Below are positions 6,745 to 18,400 of a stretch of DNA of 32,050 nt, piece by piece. Within the stretch, counting starts at the first letter, position 1. Each line of letters opens with the position of its first letter. The DNA comes from Puniceicoccales bacterium (lineage in GTDB: Bacteria > Verrucomicrobiota > Verrucomicrobiia > Opitutales > UBA953). A program made the translations under genes and the position numbers. Location of the stretch: assembly GCA_031285745.1 (NCBI GenBank), contig JAITVQ010000096.1:1-32050 (forward strand), written 5' to 3'. The notes under the pieces were generated by a model that made no database searches, was not told the origin of the DNA, and worked only from the letters and a program-made list of their open reading frames with translations.

Positions 6745-9180
6745 ATGAGTTCCACATTACACCATTTGATGGAAGCATACTGGACGACCCGTTTTGACGG
6801 GGTTGTCGGATTGTCCAAGGATTGGGTAGTGCCGGAATTACCTCCCATTGAACTGTCCGAACCAGTTCGATTGAAGCGGTTGATGCGAATGGATATAAGG
6901 GTCTGGGCTCGATATTCGGGATATTTTTGCGACAAGGGGACTTGGGTGTTCGTATTTTGGCCGGAGCTTTACCCCGATTTGAACTGGAGTGAGGATCCGC
7001 CGTGTGTGGCAGGCACCTTTAATGAGTGGAACGGCTGCAATGACAAATGGGAGTTGCATCCCGAGTCGTGGGATGGCGAGACGGTGCTCGTATTGAGGCT
7101 GGATGATGCCTTGGGGCGTGATTTGGCGGCTTCACCGCAAGACGTGGAGTTTAAATTTGTGACGCGGAATGGGAACTGGCTGGAAGTTCCTGCCGAGGTG
7201 CTTAATCGGCGAAATAACGGTTCCGGACATTTTAATTATCATTTCTCGCCGGAGCGCACGGGACTCCATGTATATCATTTTGTGACGGAGGAACCGGTCA
7301 GTTTAACCGGACATGAGTTGTTGACATGGACGGAGGCGGGGAATGTTCATTCGGTGGGAATTGGGCGATGGGATTTTCTGTTAAAGGAGCTTTCGACCCG
7401 AAAGTTAGGCGCCCAGGTTCACGGCGGGAAAACGATTTTTTCCCTGTTTGCGCCTCGGGCCACCGGAGTTGACGTGGAATTTTGGCCTGCTGACGATGCT
7501 GGAAATCCAACACGAGAAAAGCTCACTTCTCTCGGCGACGGCACATGGGAAGTCGTATATCCCAGATCATTGCATGGATGGCATTATCATTATTTTGTCA
7601 CAGGGGAAAATGCGGATGAAACCACCGAGTTTGACGAGAAATTTCCCATTCTGGACCCCTACGCATTGGCGGCAGCCGGTCGTGCAGGCCCGGGAGTGAT
7701 CGTTGACGAAGCGGTTATCCGTCGTCCGCGTTCCCAATACGTGCCTCCGGCTCCAACTAATCTGGTGATCGTGGAAGGGCATGTCCGCGATTTTGTGGCA
7801 AAATTGCCGGATAGCGGAACCCGGCCCGGATTTCGTGAACTGGCGGCCTGGATTCGCTCGCCCGATTGTTATTTAAAAAGACTGGGCGTGAATGCGCTGG
7901 AGTTGCAGCCAGTACAGGAATTCGATGTTGAGGAAGCGGAAAACTATCATTGGGGCTACATGCCGAACAACTGGTTTGCCCCGGCGAGTGCCTATTGTCG
8001 TGATGCCGCGGGAGGTTCGCAGTTTGTCGATTTTCGAGACCTTGTGGATGCCTGTCACGAGGCAGGGTTGGCCGTGATTCTGGATGTGGTTTATAACCAC
8101 GTCGGCGAACCGAATCACCTCTTGCATGTGGACAAGCAGTATTATTTCGAGACGAGCCACGATGGCACGATGTCGAATTGGAGTGGTTGTGGAAACGACA
8201 TCCGGGCGACGGCGCCAATGGCCAGACGGCTTATCGTTGATAGTATGCGCCATTGGATTGAGCAATTTGATGTGGACGGGTTCCGGCTTGATCTGGCGGA
8301 ATTACTGGGGACTCGTGTATTGTACGAGATTGAGCAGGAGTTGCGCCCGGTAAAGCCGGGCCTGATCTTGATTGCCGAACCATGGAGTTTTCGCGGACAT
8401 ATTGCCGGGGCATTGAGGAATTCGAGCTACACCTCTTGGAATGATGGATACCGGGATTTTTTTGCGAATTACGTGCACGGATCCGGAAATGCCGATGGCT
8501 TGCGATATTTTTTGTCGGGTTCGATGGGGAGTTTTACCAATCACCCAGGCCAGACCCTGAATTATACCGAGTCGCATGATGACCGGTGCTGGTTGGATCG
8601 GATTACGGAGAATGCCCATAATGATGGTACTGTTCCCACGGAAAACGATGCCCGGCGAACCCGGCTTATGGGGGCGGCATTGTTTGCTTCGCTAGGGGTA
8701 CCGATGCTGGCTGCGGGGCAGGATTTCCTGCGGAGCAAAGGGGGTGTTTCCAACACCTACTTGCGGGGTGACATCAATGCGCTGGATTACGCCCGGATGG
8801 AGCAGTTCCGCGCCACGCATGAGTATTTTCGATCGTGGATTGGGTTTCGCCTCAGCGAGGCTGGAGCTGCCTTGCGAATTGATAAAGTGGCGGGAAGAGG
8901 ATTTTTCAGGTTTTTCCAAGCCGGGCACATGAGTGCGCTGGCTGCGTGGTATAATGCCGACGGGCAGTTACCGGCTTCCCCGCTTTTTGTCGCTTTTAAC
9001 CCACACCCCTATCCGGTGGCCTTGTCGGTACCGGGCGTGGACGCAGGAGGATTCCGGCAAATTGCCGATGGAGGTCAGTTTCTGCCCGATGGTCTGGCTC
9101 CCAATGACACTTATGCATGGCAGGGAGGAATTTTGACGATACCGGCCTTGTCGGCGGGATTATGGGTGGTTCGGAAATGA
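6745..9180 (+). CDS. pullulanase-like GH13 alpha-glucan debranching enzyme
   Basis: An 811-aa GH13 enzyme without signal peptide, so probably cytoplasmic and acting on glycogen or imported maltodextrins. Two beta-sandwich modules come first: one around residues 60-185 (VAGTFNEWNGCNDKW, carbohydrate-binding style) and a CBM48-like one around 225-300 (GKTIFSLFAPRATGVDVEFW). The catalytic barrel shows EGHVRDF (344-350), region I DVVYNH (447-452), region II GFRLDLAE with the nucleophile D516, region III LIAEPW with the acid/base E545 and region IV ESHDD (609-613). The HVRDF and NWSGCGND motifs resemble type I pullulanase and limit dextrinase more than branching enzyme. The C-terminus is a beta domain. 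An in-frame TTG at 6739 exists, but the ATG at 6745 is preferred. GAPDH follows after 166 bp. Confidence 0.85.
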   Translation: MSSTLHHLMEAYWTTRFDGVVGLSKDWVVPELPPIELSEPVRLKRLMRMDIRVWARYSGYFCDKGTWVFVFWPELYPDLNWSEDPPCVAGTFNEWNGCNDKWELHPESWDGETVLVLRLDDALGRDLAASPQDVEFKFVTRNGNWLEVPAEVLNRRNNGSGHFNYHFSPERTGLHVYHFVTEEPVSLTGHELLTWTEAGNVHSVGIGRWDFLLKELSTRKLGAQVHGGKTIFSLFAPRATGVDVEFWPADDAGNPTREKLTSLGDGTWEVVYPRSLHGWHYHYFVTGENADETTEFDEKFPILDPYALAAAGRAGPGVIVDEAVIRRPRSQYVPPAPTNLVIVEGHVRDFVAKLPDSGTRPGFRELAAWIRSPDCYLKRLGVNALELQPVQEFDVEEAENYHWGYMPNNWFAPASAYCRDAAGGSQFVDFRDLVDACHEAGLAVILDVVYNHVGEPNHLLHVDKQYYFETSHDGTMSNWSGCGNDIRATAPMARRLIVDSMRHWIEQFDVDGFRLDLAELLGTRVLYEIEQELRPVKPGLILIAEPWSFRGHIAGALRNSSYTSWNDGYRDFFANYVHGSGNADGLRYFLSGSMGSFTNHPGQTLNYTESHDDRCWLDRITENAHNDGTVPTENDARRTRLMGAALFASLGVPMLAAGQDFLRSKGGVSNTYLRGDINALDYARMEQFRATHEYFRSWIGFRLSEAGAALRIDKVAGRGFFRFFQAGHMSALAAWYNADGQLPASPLFVAFNPHPYPVALSVPGVDAGGFRQIADGGQFLPDGLAPNDTYAWQGGILTIPALSAGLWVVRK

Positions 9181-9322
9181 AATACCTCCGTTTGCCATAT
9201 AAAATTTGCTAATACACTGATGCTTCTTCTGAAAAACTCTCTTGCACTGGCGAGGCTTGGTTCTTTTAAGAGACGCCCCGCTGGAGAATGCCTTCAGCAG
9301 GCCACTTTTTCTTTTCACCTAA

Positions 9323-10393
<1,071 letters not shown>

Positions 10394-10412
10394 TTAGAGA
10401 GTCCACTAAAAC

Positions 10413-10448
10413 AAAAAAACCGCCGGGAGCATTCCCGGCGGTTTTTTT
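10413..10448 (+). terminator. strong intrinsic terminator of gap
   Basis: A 16-bp perfect stem (10413-10428 with 10433-10448) with GC core CCGCCGGGA, a 4-nt loop GCAT and seven T residues at the 3' end. It is preceded by an A7 run, so it could also work in the opposite direction. It begins 20 bp after the gap stop codon. Confidence 0.93.
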
Positions 10449-10516
10449 GTTTATCCAGCAGGAGCCAAGATAAACCCGAAGCAAAGATTGAAGCACTATA
10501 ATTTCGCCAGTTTACC

Positions 10517-10822
10517 TTTTTTGCAGGCATACGGAGCTTCCATTTCGGTTGCAGGGTTGGTTCTGCACACGCACAAAGCTCTCGTTTCAGCAGGAAAGCT
10601 TCCTCTGTACCAATACGGTGATCCCAACTCAGTTGATGAGGTCTCATCATACTAATACAGCAGAGTAAAATCAGCTGAAAACCTCCGGCCGTACGCATAC
10701 GGAGGTTCCATCTCGGACGGCAGAGGCTTTTTGTACGCGTACGGAGCGAGTAATCCACGTGGTTTCATTTCTCCGTACGCATACAGAGGGGACTTTTCGG
10801 GCGGATGGATGTCTTGGATCAA
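10517..10822. repeat. array of seven degenerate 42-bp units with hairpin junctions
   Basis: Seven consecutive 42-bp units begin with ATACGG-like words at exactly 10529, 10571, 10613, 10655, 10697, 10739 and 10781, preceded by a half unit from 10517. Aligned without gaps, unit columns 3 (A), 4 (C), 18 (C), 23 (G) and 40 (C) are invariant, and columns 8, 20, 37 and 39 agree in six of seven. The unit junction has the form CTCCGTACGCATACGGAG, an inverted repeat with 7-bp arms and a CGCA loop, best kept at 10689-10704, 10733-10746 and 10771-10788. The rest of each unit is poorly conserved. A further unit after 10822 may exist with a 2-bp shift. No plausible gene covers it. Confidence 0.8.
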
Positions 10823-11158
10823 CATTGGATGAGAGTAAATTCAGTGTGGAATGTGTCTGGATTGCATGGGGGCAAGTCACTGAAAGCGTCCAACATGTTT
10901 CACAAGCAAAGCTAGGATACCTACAATAAGGAATAGAAGTGTAAGCAGATAGCTCAGTAGCTGCGCAAGTCGCATGGAGGTTGTTTTAAACATGCCCATC
11001 TTGTTGCATGTGGTCAGGGCCGCTTTTGCTACAGAGCTTGTCCAGCCCGTATTTTTTGCCGGGCGTTTATGCTATTTCAAATTTCCCCTTCTTTTCTTGA
11101 GAAATTGTCCGAGTCGATTACCGTCGTGAATCTTTCTACTTCTATACCTGAAACCATC
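10823..11158. other. gene-free stretch upstream of clpP
   Basis: No supported coding region, RNA gene or clear promoter was seen. It holds a possible divergent eighth repeat unit near 10830-10850 and a short GCCCG/CGGGC hairpin at 11045-11064. The clpP promoter presumably lies here. Confidence 0.4.
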
Positions 11159-11758
11159 ATGCCTGACTGCGACGAAAAGAAAAATGACGCCCAGCAAAAT
11201 CCTCCGATGGGGGCCCAAATTCAGAAAAAATTTCTGGAACAGCGGAAGATTTTTCTCTGGGGTGCTGTCGATGATGATTCGGCCAAGGATATTACCGAGA
11301 AGCTGCTCTATCTTGAGGCGACCGATCCGGGCAAGGAAATCACCTTCTATATCAATACACCCGGTGGTTCCATCACGGCTGGCATGGCGATCTACGATAC
11401 CATTTTCCTTATTTCTTCTCCGGTGAAAGTGGTCGTAACCGGCATGGCGGCCAGCATGGGCTCCATTTTGCTCAGTGCCGGGAAAAAAGCAGGGAAGGGC
11501 GGGCGTTTACTCTTCCCCCATGCGCGGGTGATGATTCACCAACCACTTATCATGGGACGGATTGTTGCCCCTGCGGTGGATATTCATATCCATGCCCAGG
11601 AAATGGAAAAGACCCGCAATGAGCTAAACCATATCCTGGCAGATGTTTCCGGACAGCCTTTGTCCAAGATCGAACAGGATACCGACCGCGACTTCTATCT
11701 GGATGCCAAGGCTGCCATAGAGTATGGGCTGGCAGATGCCATTATAGATAAAATCTGA
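11159..11758 (+). CDS. clpP: ATP-dependent Clp protease proteolytic subunit ClpP
   Basis: A 199-aa serine peptidase (family S14) forming the tetradecameric proteolytic chamber that works with ClpX/ClpA-type unfoldases in the cytosol. The catalytic triad is visible: S99 in [12 protein letters not shown]127 in MIHQPL and D178 in DTDRDFYLD. The oxyanion strand [16 protein letters not shown] is canonical. The frame can be extended to 11069, but those 30 residues have no counterpart in the family, so I chose the ATG at 11159 (MPDCDEKK). That start still leaves about 15 extra polar residues before the normal beginning of ClpP. The region after H127 ([20 protein letters not shown]) is divergent, so this may be a paralogue. 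No clpX or tig is adjacent. A rhomboid gene follows after 24 bp, probably in the same transcript. Confidence 0.92.
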   Translation: MPDCDEKKNDAQQNPPMGAQIQKKFLEQRKIFLWGAVDDDSAKDITEKLLYLEATDPGKEITFYINTPGGSITAGMAIYDTIFLISSPVKVVVTGMAASMGSILLSAGKKAGKGGRLLFPHARVMIHQPLIMGRIVAPAVDIHIHAQEMEKTRNELNHILADVSGQPLSKIEQDTDRDFYLDAKAAIEYGLADAIIDKI

Positions 11759-11782
11759 GCTTGGCGACGCTCATGACTTGGA

Positions 11783-12748
11783 ATGGGACTTAGCGACAGA
11801 GAATATATGCACCCGCCTCGGTCACGTCGTGGCGGGTTTCGTTTTCAGTGGACGACAACCCGGATTATCATCGCGGTTAACCTTGTTGTTTTCCTGTTGC
11901 AACCATTGCTGCTGGCTATTCTGGGAAATAATGCCACTAACCTGCTCCTCCTTTCGGCAGCTTCGATCAAGGCGGGCTATATTTGGACAATAGTCACTTA
12001 CTCTTTCTTGCACGCTAGTTTCTTCCATTTGTTGGGGAATATGATCGGGTTGTGGTGCATGGGGGAATTTATTGATAAAAGCGAAGGGCGAGCCCGGCTT
12101 CTAACCGTCTATGCAGGCGGAATCCTGGCGGGAGCAGCGGCATGGCTGACGCTTTCCTTCCTGGCCAAGCCTGGATGGAATGTGCCATGTTTGGGGGCTT
12201 CAGCGGGTGTCTTTGCCTTGTTGGCATATGCCCTTTTCAAGCTATATAATGAACCAATCCGGATATTTATTTATTTTATCCTGCCTCTTACCTTGCGTTC
12301 GAAATGGGTGCTGGCTGGTTTGGCAGTGATAACTTTGGGAGGCTTGTTCCTTTGGGAAATTCCGGCGACTACCGGTTGGTGGCCGGTTTCCGGCTGGCTG
12401 GCAGATACTCTTCCCATCGCTCATTCGGCTCACTTGGGCGGCATGTTGTGGGGGGCGGCAGTTTTTGCCTGGGCGAAACTGAGGGCCGGGAATGGCCAAA
12501 AAGTTCAACGGAAGTTGCAACCCTTGCGGCAAACGGTATTTGTCCATAATACCAACAAGACATTTACCGGGCATAATAGTAATGCAAATCCCGGCAATAT
12601 TACGCCCTTTACCAGAAACGATCCTGAATATCTCCGTGCGGAAGCTGACCGGATTCTCGATAAGATGAACGCCGAAGGCTACAAGTCTCTGACCCAAGAG
12701 GAGCGTGAATTGCTGGGTCGGGTTGGGCCACTCTATGGAAAAAAATAA
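11783..12748 (+). CDS. rhomboid family intramembrane serine protease
   Basis: A 321-aa rhomboid protease cleaving substrates within the membrane. The helices start at about residue 27. The HLLGN motif (82-86) supplies oxyanion-hole residues, the catalytic serine is S140 in LGASAG, and the catalytic histidine is H217 in AHSAHLGG. About six membrane segments are visible between 27 and 235. The soluble C-terminal tail ends in YLRAEADRILDKMNAEGYKSL followed by TQEERELL, the small helical motif (DUF6576-like) often attached to bacterial rhomboids of this phylum. The start at 11783 was chosen because it follows clpP by 24 bp; an ATG at 11807 is an alternative. Substrates are unknown. Probably co-transcribed with clpP. 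Confidence 0.92.
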   Translation: MGLSDREYMHPPRSRRGGFRFQWTTTRIIIAVNLVVFLLQPLLLAILGNNATNLLLLSAASIKAGYIWTIVTYSFLHASFFHLLGNMIGLWCMGEFIDKSEGRARLLTVYAGGILAGAAAWLTLSFLAKPGWNVPCLGASAGVFALLAYALFKLYNEPIRIFIYFILPLTLRSKWVLAGLAVITLGGLFLWEIPATTGWWPVSGWLADTLPIAHSAHLGGMLWGAAVFAWAKLRAGNGQKVQRKLQPLRQTVFVHNTNKTFTGHNSNANPGNITPFTRNDPEYLRAEADRILDKMNAEGYKSLTQEERELLGRVGPLYGKK

Positions 12749-12884
12749 GGCAACAGCCGGAATTTTCTGTTTGGACGTCCGACAATCTTCATTTCCCGTG
12801 ATTGCATCTTTTGGCGAATTCGCGACTTTACGCTAACTTTCCTGTTTTCATTTATCCATAAACATCTTTTCTGAGCAAATCCTC

Positions 12885-15320
12885 ATGAATTACTTACGTG
12901 CCTCTTTTGCATCCGGCCTGGTCGTATTGGGACTTTTGTCCATGGCTGCCTGTGATGCTACCGGGAGCAATACTGCTTTTTCGAAGGCACCTGATAATGC
13001 GACCTTGTTTAATGGTGTTGCCGTGGCTTCGACTGCGACTGTGCCGACTTCGGTCGATACGGACAATGAGCCGACTATCAAGAAGGATGACGCCAAGGCG
13101 AATTACACCACTACGCATGAAATGCAGATGGAAACCCAGGCTACTGCCTATTGTCTGGAGCGAGGCCACATTTTGCAAAAGCCCATTCGTGCCTTGAATA
13201 CGGACGGGATTGTCAGGACTTACGCGAGTAATCTTGATTCGTTGCGATTGTTTTTTCTGGAGCCTGAGATCAAGGCTTACACGGAGCGTTTTGGCCCGTT
13301 GCTCGATTATTACTTTGGACGTGGCAACCTGAGCCCGGCTTTCTCAATCTATACCGATTTCCTGAAGCATGTGGAAAAACGGGTCGCCTGGATCAATACC
13401 CGCTTGGAGCAGCCGTTTGATTTGAATACCGACGAGACTTTTGTTGCCGACCGCAGCAAGGCCAGTTGGCCCAAGAATAAGGAAGATGCGGATCGATTGT
13501 GGGAAAAGCGGCTTAAGCTGGATCTTATCCTCGAATTACTGGGAGATGACAAAGCCGCTGCTGCCAAGTCCGATAACACTGTCGATCCCAATATTCCCAA
13601 GGCAAATGACAAGCTGCCTCCCAAGGAGATTACTCCCGAGCGCCTTGCTGAGGCCGTGAAGAAGCTGCAAAAGCGATACAACAAGATCAAGACGTACCTT
13701 TCCTTTGAGCCTTATGAGGTGGAGGAAATCTATCTAAACACCCTCACTACCCAATACGATCCGCATACCACATTTTTTTCGAAGCAATCGTTGGAAGAGT
13801 TTGATATCGCCATGCGCAATTCCCTCTTCGGGGTCGGTGCGCTCCTTCAGGATGATGACGGCTATTGTACCGTGAAGGATATTTTGCCCGGAGGTCCCAT
13901 CGAGGACTCCAAGCGTATCAAGGTCGGTGATCGCATTATCGCGATAGGACAGGGCGAAAAAGGTGAACTCGTGGATATTGTGGGCATGCGCCTCAACAAG
14001 GTCGTCAACCAGTTGCGCGGTCCGGTCGGCACCGTTGTTCGTCTTCGTATTGAGCCGGCCACGGACCGGACCGCCCGTTACACCATCAATCTTGTTCGCA
14101 GTGAAATCAAGCTCACCACCAAGCTGGCACAAGCCACTGTCTTTGAGGTGCCGGTCGGTGACAAACTTGTTCCCATTGGTCTTATTGACCTGCCTGCTTT
14201 CTATGGCAAGGGCGCAGGGGACGGAGATGCGTATAGCACTACCGACAATGTCGAGGAACTCCTTAACAAACTGAAAAAGCATAAAATCCAAGGACTGATT
14301 CTCGATCTGCGTCGCAATGGCGGAGGGCTGCTTGACGAAGCGGTCCGGCTGACCGGGCTCTTTATTCCTACCGGACCCGTTCTTCAGGCTCGCGATGTGA
14401 TGGGGAAAATTCAGCACCTTGATGATACAGATAAGAGGGTCGTCTGGGATGGGCCGTTGATCGTGCTCGTCACCAAGCTCAGCGCATCAGCCAGTGAAAT
14501 CGTGGCAGGTGCCCTGCAAGACCACCACCGGGCCATTATCGTGGGCGACGAACGCACTCACGGGAAGGGTACTGTGCAGGCGATTATTTCGTACGACAAA
14601 TTCGACAAACGCCTCAAATCTGCTGCCAAGATGACCATCCAGAAATGGTATCTGCCCAGTGGAAACTCGATTCAGGTGAAGGGCATTGCTGCGGATATCC
14701 CGGTTTCCTCTGTTTACAGTGTGCTTCCGATTGGAGAGGCGGACTTGGATAAGCCGCTCCCGTGGGATGCGATTCCTTCCATACTTGATCCCAAGGAAAA
14801 TGCCGAATGGAGAAGCTCCCTCAAGGCATTGGTCACTGATGATCTTTTGAAGGTCCTGCGTGAAGACAGTGCTCGGCGTCAGGCTGAAATGCCCGAATTT
14901 CTTAGCCTGAATCGGACAATCGCCTGGACCAAGGCCCGGGAAAAATCGCGAGCATTTCCGCTTAACTACGAGGCTCTCCGGGAGGAACGTGGCGAAGACA
15001 AGGCATTCCGGGAATCCATCCGGAGTACCTACAAGGAATTGGAATCAACCAATTATAAATCAGAATCCATCAAACTGGATGCTGCGATAGAGCAGGAAAA
15101 GAAAGAAAAGGCTCTCCATGCTGCGGACAACAAAACGGAAAAGCCGGGAGATGCTGATGAAATTGAAGGTGATGATCTGGACGACACCTGGCCTGAATTT
15201 GACATCCAGAAGCGGGAGAGTCTTCGCATCATGGGCGATTGGCTTGCCCGTTTGGATGGTGTGAGCAAAGGGGCACCTACTTCCGAGGATTTGGAAGTCG
15301 TTGCCAAAAAACAAGAGTAG
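12885..15320 (+). CDS. prc: tail-specific carboxy-terminal processing protease (Prc/CtpA, S41), lipoprotein
   Basis: An 811-aa periplasmic protease of family S41 that degrades or trims proteins from their C-termini. It starts with a lipoprotein signal (MNYLRASFASGLVVLGL, then LLSMAAC), so C23 is probably lipidated and the enzyme membrane-anchored. An N-terminal helical domain (about 85-300) is followed by a PDZ domain (about 310-405, GALLQDDDGYCTVKDILPGG) and the S41 core. Predicted catalytic residues are S535 in KLSASASEI and K561 in THGKGTVQ, with D546 between them. The C-terminal helical extension (about 590-800) is Prc-like and ends in an acidic stretch. The size matches E. coli Prc, not the short CtpA type. 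The poorly conserved Ser/Thr/Asp-rich segment after the lipobox (24-75) looks like a tether. The 136-bp upstream gap shows no clear promoter. Confidence 0.92.
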   Translation: MNYLRASFASGLVVLGLLSMAACDATGSNTAFSKAPDNATLFNGVAVASTATVPTSVDTDNEPTIKKDDAKANYTTTHEMQMETQATAYCLERGHILQKPIRALNTDGIVRTYASNLDSLRLFFLEPEIKAYTERFGPLLDYYFGRGNLSPAFSIYTDFLKHVEKRVAWINTRLEQPFDLNTDETFVADRSKASWPKNKEDADRLWEKRLKLDLILELLGDDKAAAAKSDNTVDPNIPKANDKLPPKEITPERLAEAVKKLQKRYNKIKTYLSFEPYEVEEIYLNTLTTQYDPHTTFFSKQSLEEFDIAMRNSLFGVGALLQDDDGYCTVKDILPGGPIEDSKRIKVGDRIIAIGQGEKGELVDIVGMRLNKVVNQLRGPVGTVVRLRIEPATDRTARYTINLVRSEIKLTTKLAQATVFEVPVGDKLVPIGLIDLPAFYGKGAGDGDAYSTTDNVEELLNKLKKHKIQGLILDLRRNGGGLLDEAVRLTGLFIPTGPVLQARDVMGKIQHLDDTDKRVVWDGPLIVLVTKLSASASEIVAGALQDHHRAIIVGDERTHGKGTVQAIISYDKFDKRLKSAAKMTIQKWYLPSGNSIQVKGIAADIPVSSVYSVLPIGEADLDKPLPWDAIPSILDPKENAEWRSSLKALVTDDLLKVLREDSARRQAEMPEFLSLNRTIAWTKAREKSRAFPLNYEALREERGEDKAFRESIRSTYKELESTNYKSESIKLDAAIEQEKKEKALHAADNKTEKPGDADEIEGDDLDDTWPEFDIQKRESLRIMGDWLARLDGVSKGAPTSEDLEVVAKKQE

Positions 15321-15482
15321 CCGCCATCGGCAAACATGGTTTGACCGATAGGGCAGTGATACCCGGGAGATTGTCTTTGGGGTTGAGAAGCCGGTGTTTC
15401 TAGCTATAGACACTGTCTTGTCGCTTTTTCCGTGAGCGATGGGTTGGTTTTCCGACTCTGTTTTTCCCTGCGCCTGCTCCCC

Positions 15483-18400
15483 ATGAAAACGAAAAACCTC
15501 TCCTGCCTGTTCTTACTCTTCTTTCTGTCTGCGTTTATTATTCCTCTCCATGTTCAGGCCGACATTGCTGAGGATTACGCTGCGGTTACCACTGGTCTTT
15601 CAGGGACCAGCTTGAACACAATGGGATCGCCCGGCAGCGTCGCATTGCTGGGTAAGACTGCGTTCCCCTTTGTTTTGGGCGCGGGAAGTTATCGGTATGC
15701 AGTTGGTGCCGGTGGACGTTACAATGACAGTTATGATTCCAGTGCCGCGCGGGCGGTTGTTTTTGCCCACACGGGCTGGCGCTCTACCTCGGGCAATTAC
15801 GGTGTTCTCTTGGAAAACTGCGTAAAATGGACCTCGAAGAAATCAACCGGTATAACCATCGCAACAGATGACAGCCTGACGGCACTTCGCGCCTATTTTA
15901 CTTCGGCAAAAGGATACACGGTCAAGTCTGTCACCTCGTCGCTCACGGACGCAAATTTGAACAATGTCGATGTGTTGATTATCAGCCTGCACACAAATTT
16001 TTCTGAAGATGCCCTCACTGCCATAAAAAAGTACACTGCATCGGGCAAGGGGCTGATCGGGGTTGCCACACCGTGGGCGTTTGACGGATATGCACCTCAT
16101 GGCTGGGCAAATAGCCGGGAAATTTTGGGTCCGTTTGGTTTGATTTATTCGGGAAGTGGGCCGAGGGATGCTTCGTTCACGATTTCTAGTTCCGCCTATT
16201 CACCTTACTATAGTGCACTGAACAGCACCCAGGACCTTATCAAGGACAAGGAAAAGGTGATTACGATGGCAGGTGCCGATAAGTTGACCGCGGCCAATGC
16301 CATCGCGCAAGTTGTCGCCACTGACCCTGGCAATGCATTGCTGTCGTCCGAATTGGAAAAACTGAGCGATAATGCGCACTATGGTTGGATTAACATTACT
16401 CCGACAACTCCGCTCAACACCACTTCCCAACCGGTCGAGGCCATGTTGACCCGTTATCAATCGTACAAATTCGACAACCTGGCCCCGGGAGACTTGTTTG
16501 TGCATCCGTCAGCCTCAGGATATCCAGGATTGCCGACGGCAGGCTCTCCGGCGACGAAAACAATCTCGATCAATGGCAACACGCCGTCCGACTTTTACAT
16601 GAACCAGGGTTATAAGCCTGTGCGGGTTGAAACAGGTCTTTATGCTGCTCCCGGGACTGCGATTACAGTCACGATTCCACAGGATAAGATCGCAGCCGGG
16701 CTCATGGTACATATCGGAGGCTCGGAGGATGTTGCGTTTAATTTGGGGACATGGCGGGGTTTTCCCAAAATCTGGCGTCGCGTAAACCTGACCTCAACTA
16801 CCACGCAGACCGGGCATGTCTTTGGTGGGTTGGTCACATTATTGGTGCCCGCAGGATCAAATCTTGGTACCTTTGATGTTACTGTTTCTGGAGCGCTCAA
16901 GGCGCCGGCATTTGTCCTAGGGCAAATGACCGATGCCGAGTGGAATAACACCGAAAAACACAATCCGGGCGCTGCCGGTTATATTCAGACCGATAAGATG
17001 ACCATCTACCTTCCACGGGCCCATCTTGTTGCGATGAACAACCCAACGGAAGTCGCGACCTATTGGAAAAAAGTGATGGATACCAGCGATGACATTTACG
17101 GCTATACTCAATGGCGCAAGCGGGGCGAAATTCTTAGCGCCAATATACAAGTCGCCTACGGTGCCGCCTACGCCGGTTATCCCATTGAAATGGGGTGGGG
17201 ATATACCAGTGAGACCGAATTGAACAGCGCCCGGCTGGATGGACATTGGGGCGACTACCATGAACTTGGCCATGGCTATCAGGATAACTTTGATGGGGAG
17301 TTTGTCATTCCCACCCACGCCGAGGTGGATGTTAATCTGAATTGTGGGTTGCTCTACACGCTCGTTCATGACCGCACCAGTTGGGATGGTCCTACCCATT
17401 CGACTTATGATGGGGCCGGGCGTCTTTCAGATCGGACGGCATTTCTGGCCCAGAGCTCATCATCCCAAACCTGGAGCAATGCCTGTGGGCGGGCGACGGG
17501 ATATGATTTTTATTTCAACATCGCGGAAGCTTTTGGCTGGCAGGCTTACAAAAAGTTTTTCACGCGCCTCATGAATTACCTGCAAAATCCGACGAACGCG
17601 ACGGATGCTGAATTGTATGCCCTGCGGAACAATGGCGACAATCTAAGGCGCGACAGGTTTTACCTCCTGATGTGCGATGCCACGGGACGTAATCTCGACG
17701 CATATTTTCAGCGCTACGGTCTTGGTGCTACCGGCAAGGGATTTGAAATAACCCAATCCGTGAAAAATACGGTGGCGGCAAAAAATTACCCGGTCTGGAA
17801 TGGTCCGGAAGATAATCCGCCGATTAATTCCCTTTCGAATCCCGGCAGCCTTGCTGTCAACGAAGACGCTCCTGTCGGAACCGAGATTTATCAGTTTGTC
17901 GCGACACGACCGGCTACGCCGGGTGTCATCTGGGATTACAGCATTACTGCCGGGAATGGTGACGGGGCATTTTCCATCGACAAGCGTACCGGAATCTTGC
18001 GCGTGCTCGACATCGACCATGCGCGCAAATCCTCCTATGCGCTCACTGTCACTGTGCGGGATAATTGCGTTCCACGTCAGGCGAAAACCAGCTCGTTCAC
18101 CGTCAGTATCCAGGATGTTGTCGAGCCTCCCAAATTATCGAGCAGGGTTTTTTCTGCCAGTACTGCCCAGGCCCCCGGTAGTGTGGTTGGCGATATTTCC
18201 GCGGTTATCGAAGATGGCCGGACAATTGCCAGCTGTGTCATCATCGGTGGCAACGCGAATAATGCCTTTTCGATCAATTCTTCCGGAACATTGACATTGG
18301 AACATCCCGATAAGGTTTCGGCCAACACTGTTGTCGGACTCATGGTTCGAATGACAGATAACGAGGGTAGAGTCGGGGTTGCCCGGTTTTATGTGGTTAT

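Noticed and set aside
9241-9270. Possible gap promoter (TTGCAC, 17 bp, TTTAAG)
   Set aside because: Spacing is right, but the -35 matches at three and the -10 at four of six positions; not enough to report as a feature.
10517-10822. CRISPR array
   Set aside because: The conserved word is only about 18 bp, itself degenerate between units, and the 'spacers' would be about 24 bp with conserved columns of their own. No cas genes are present.
10935-10985. tRNA-like segment (AGATAGCTCAGTAGC)
   Set aside because: It resembles a D-arm, but there is no matching acceptor stem, anticodon arm or T-loop (no TTCGA-like motif downstream).
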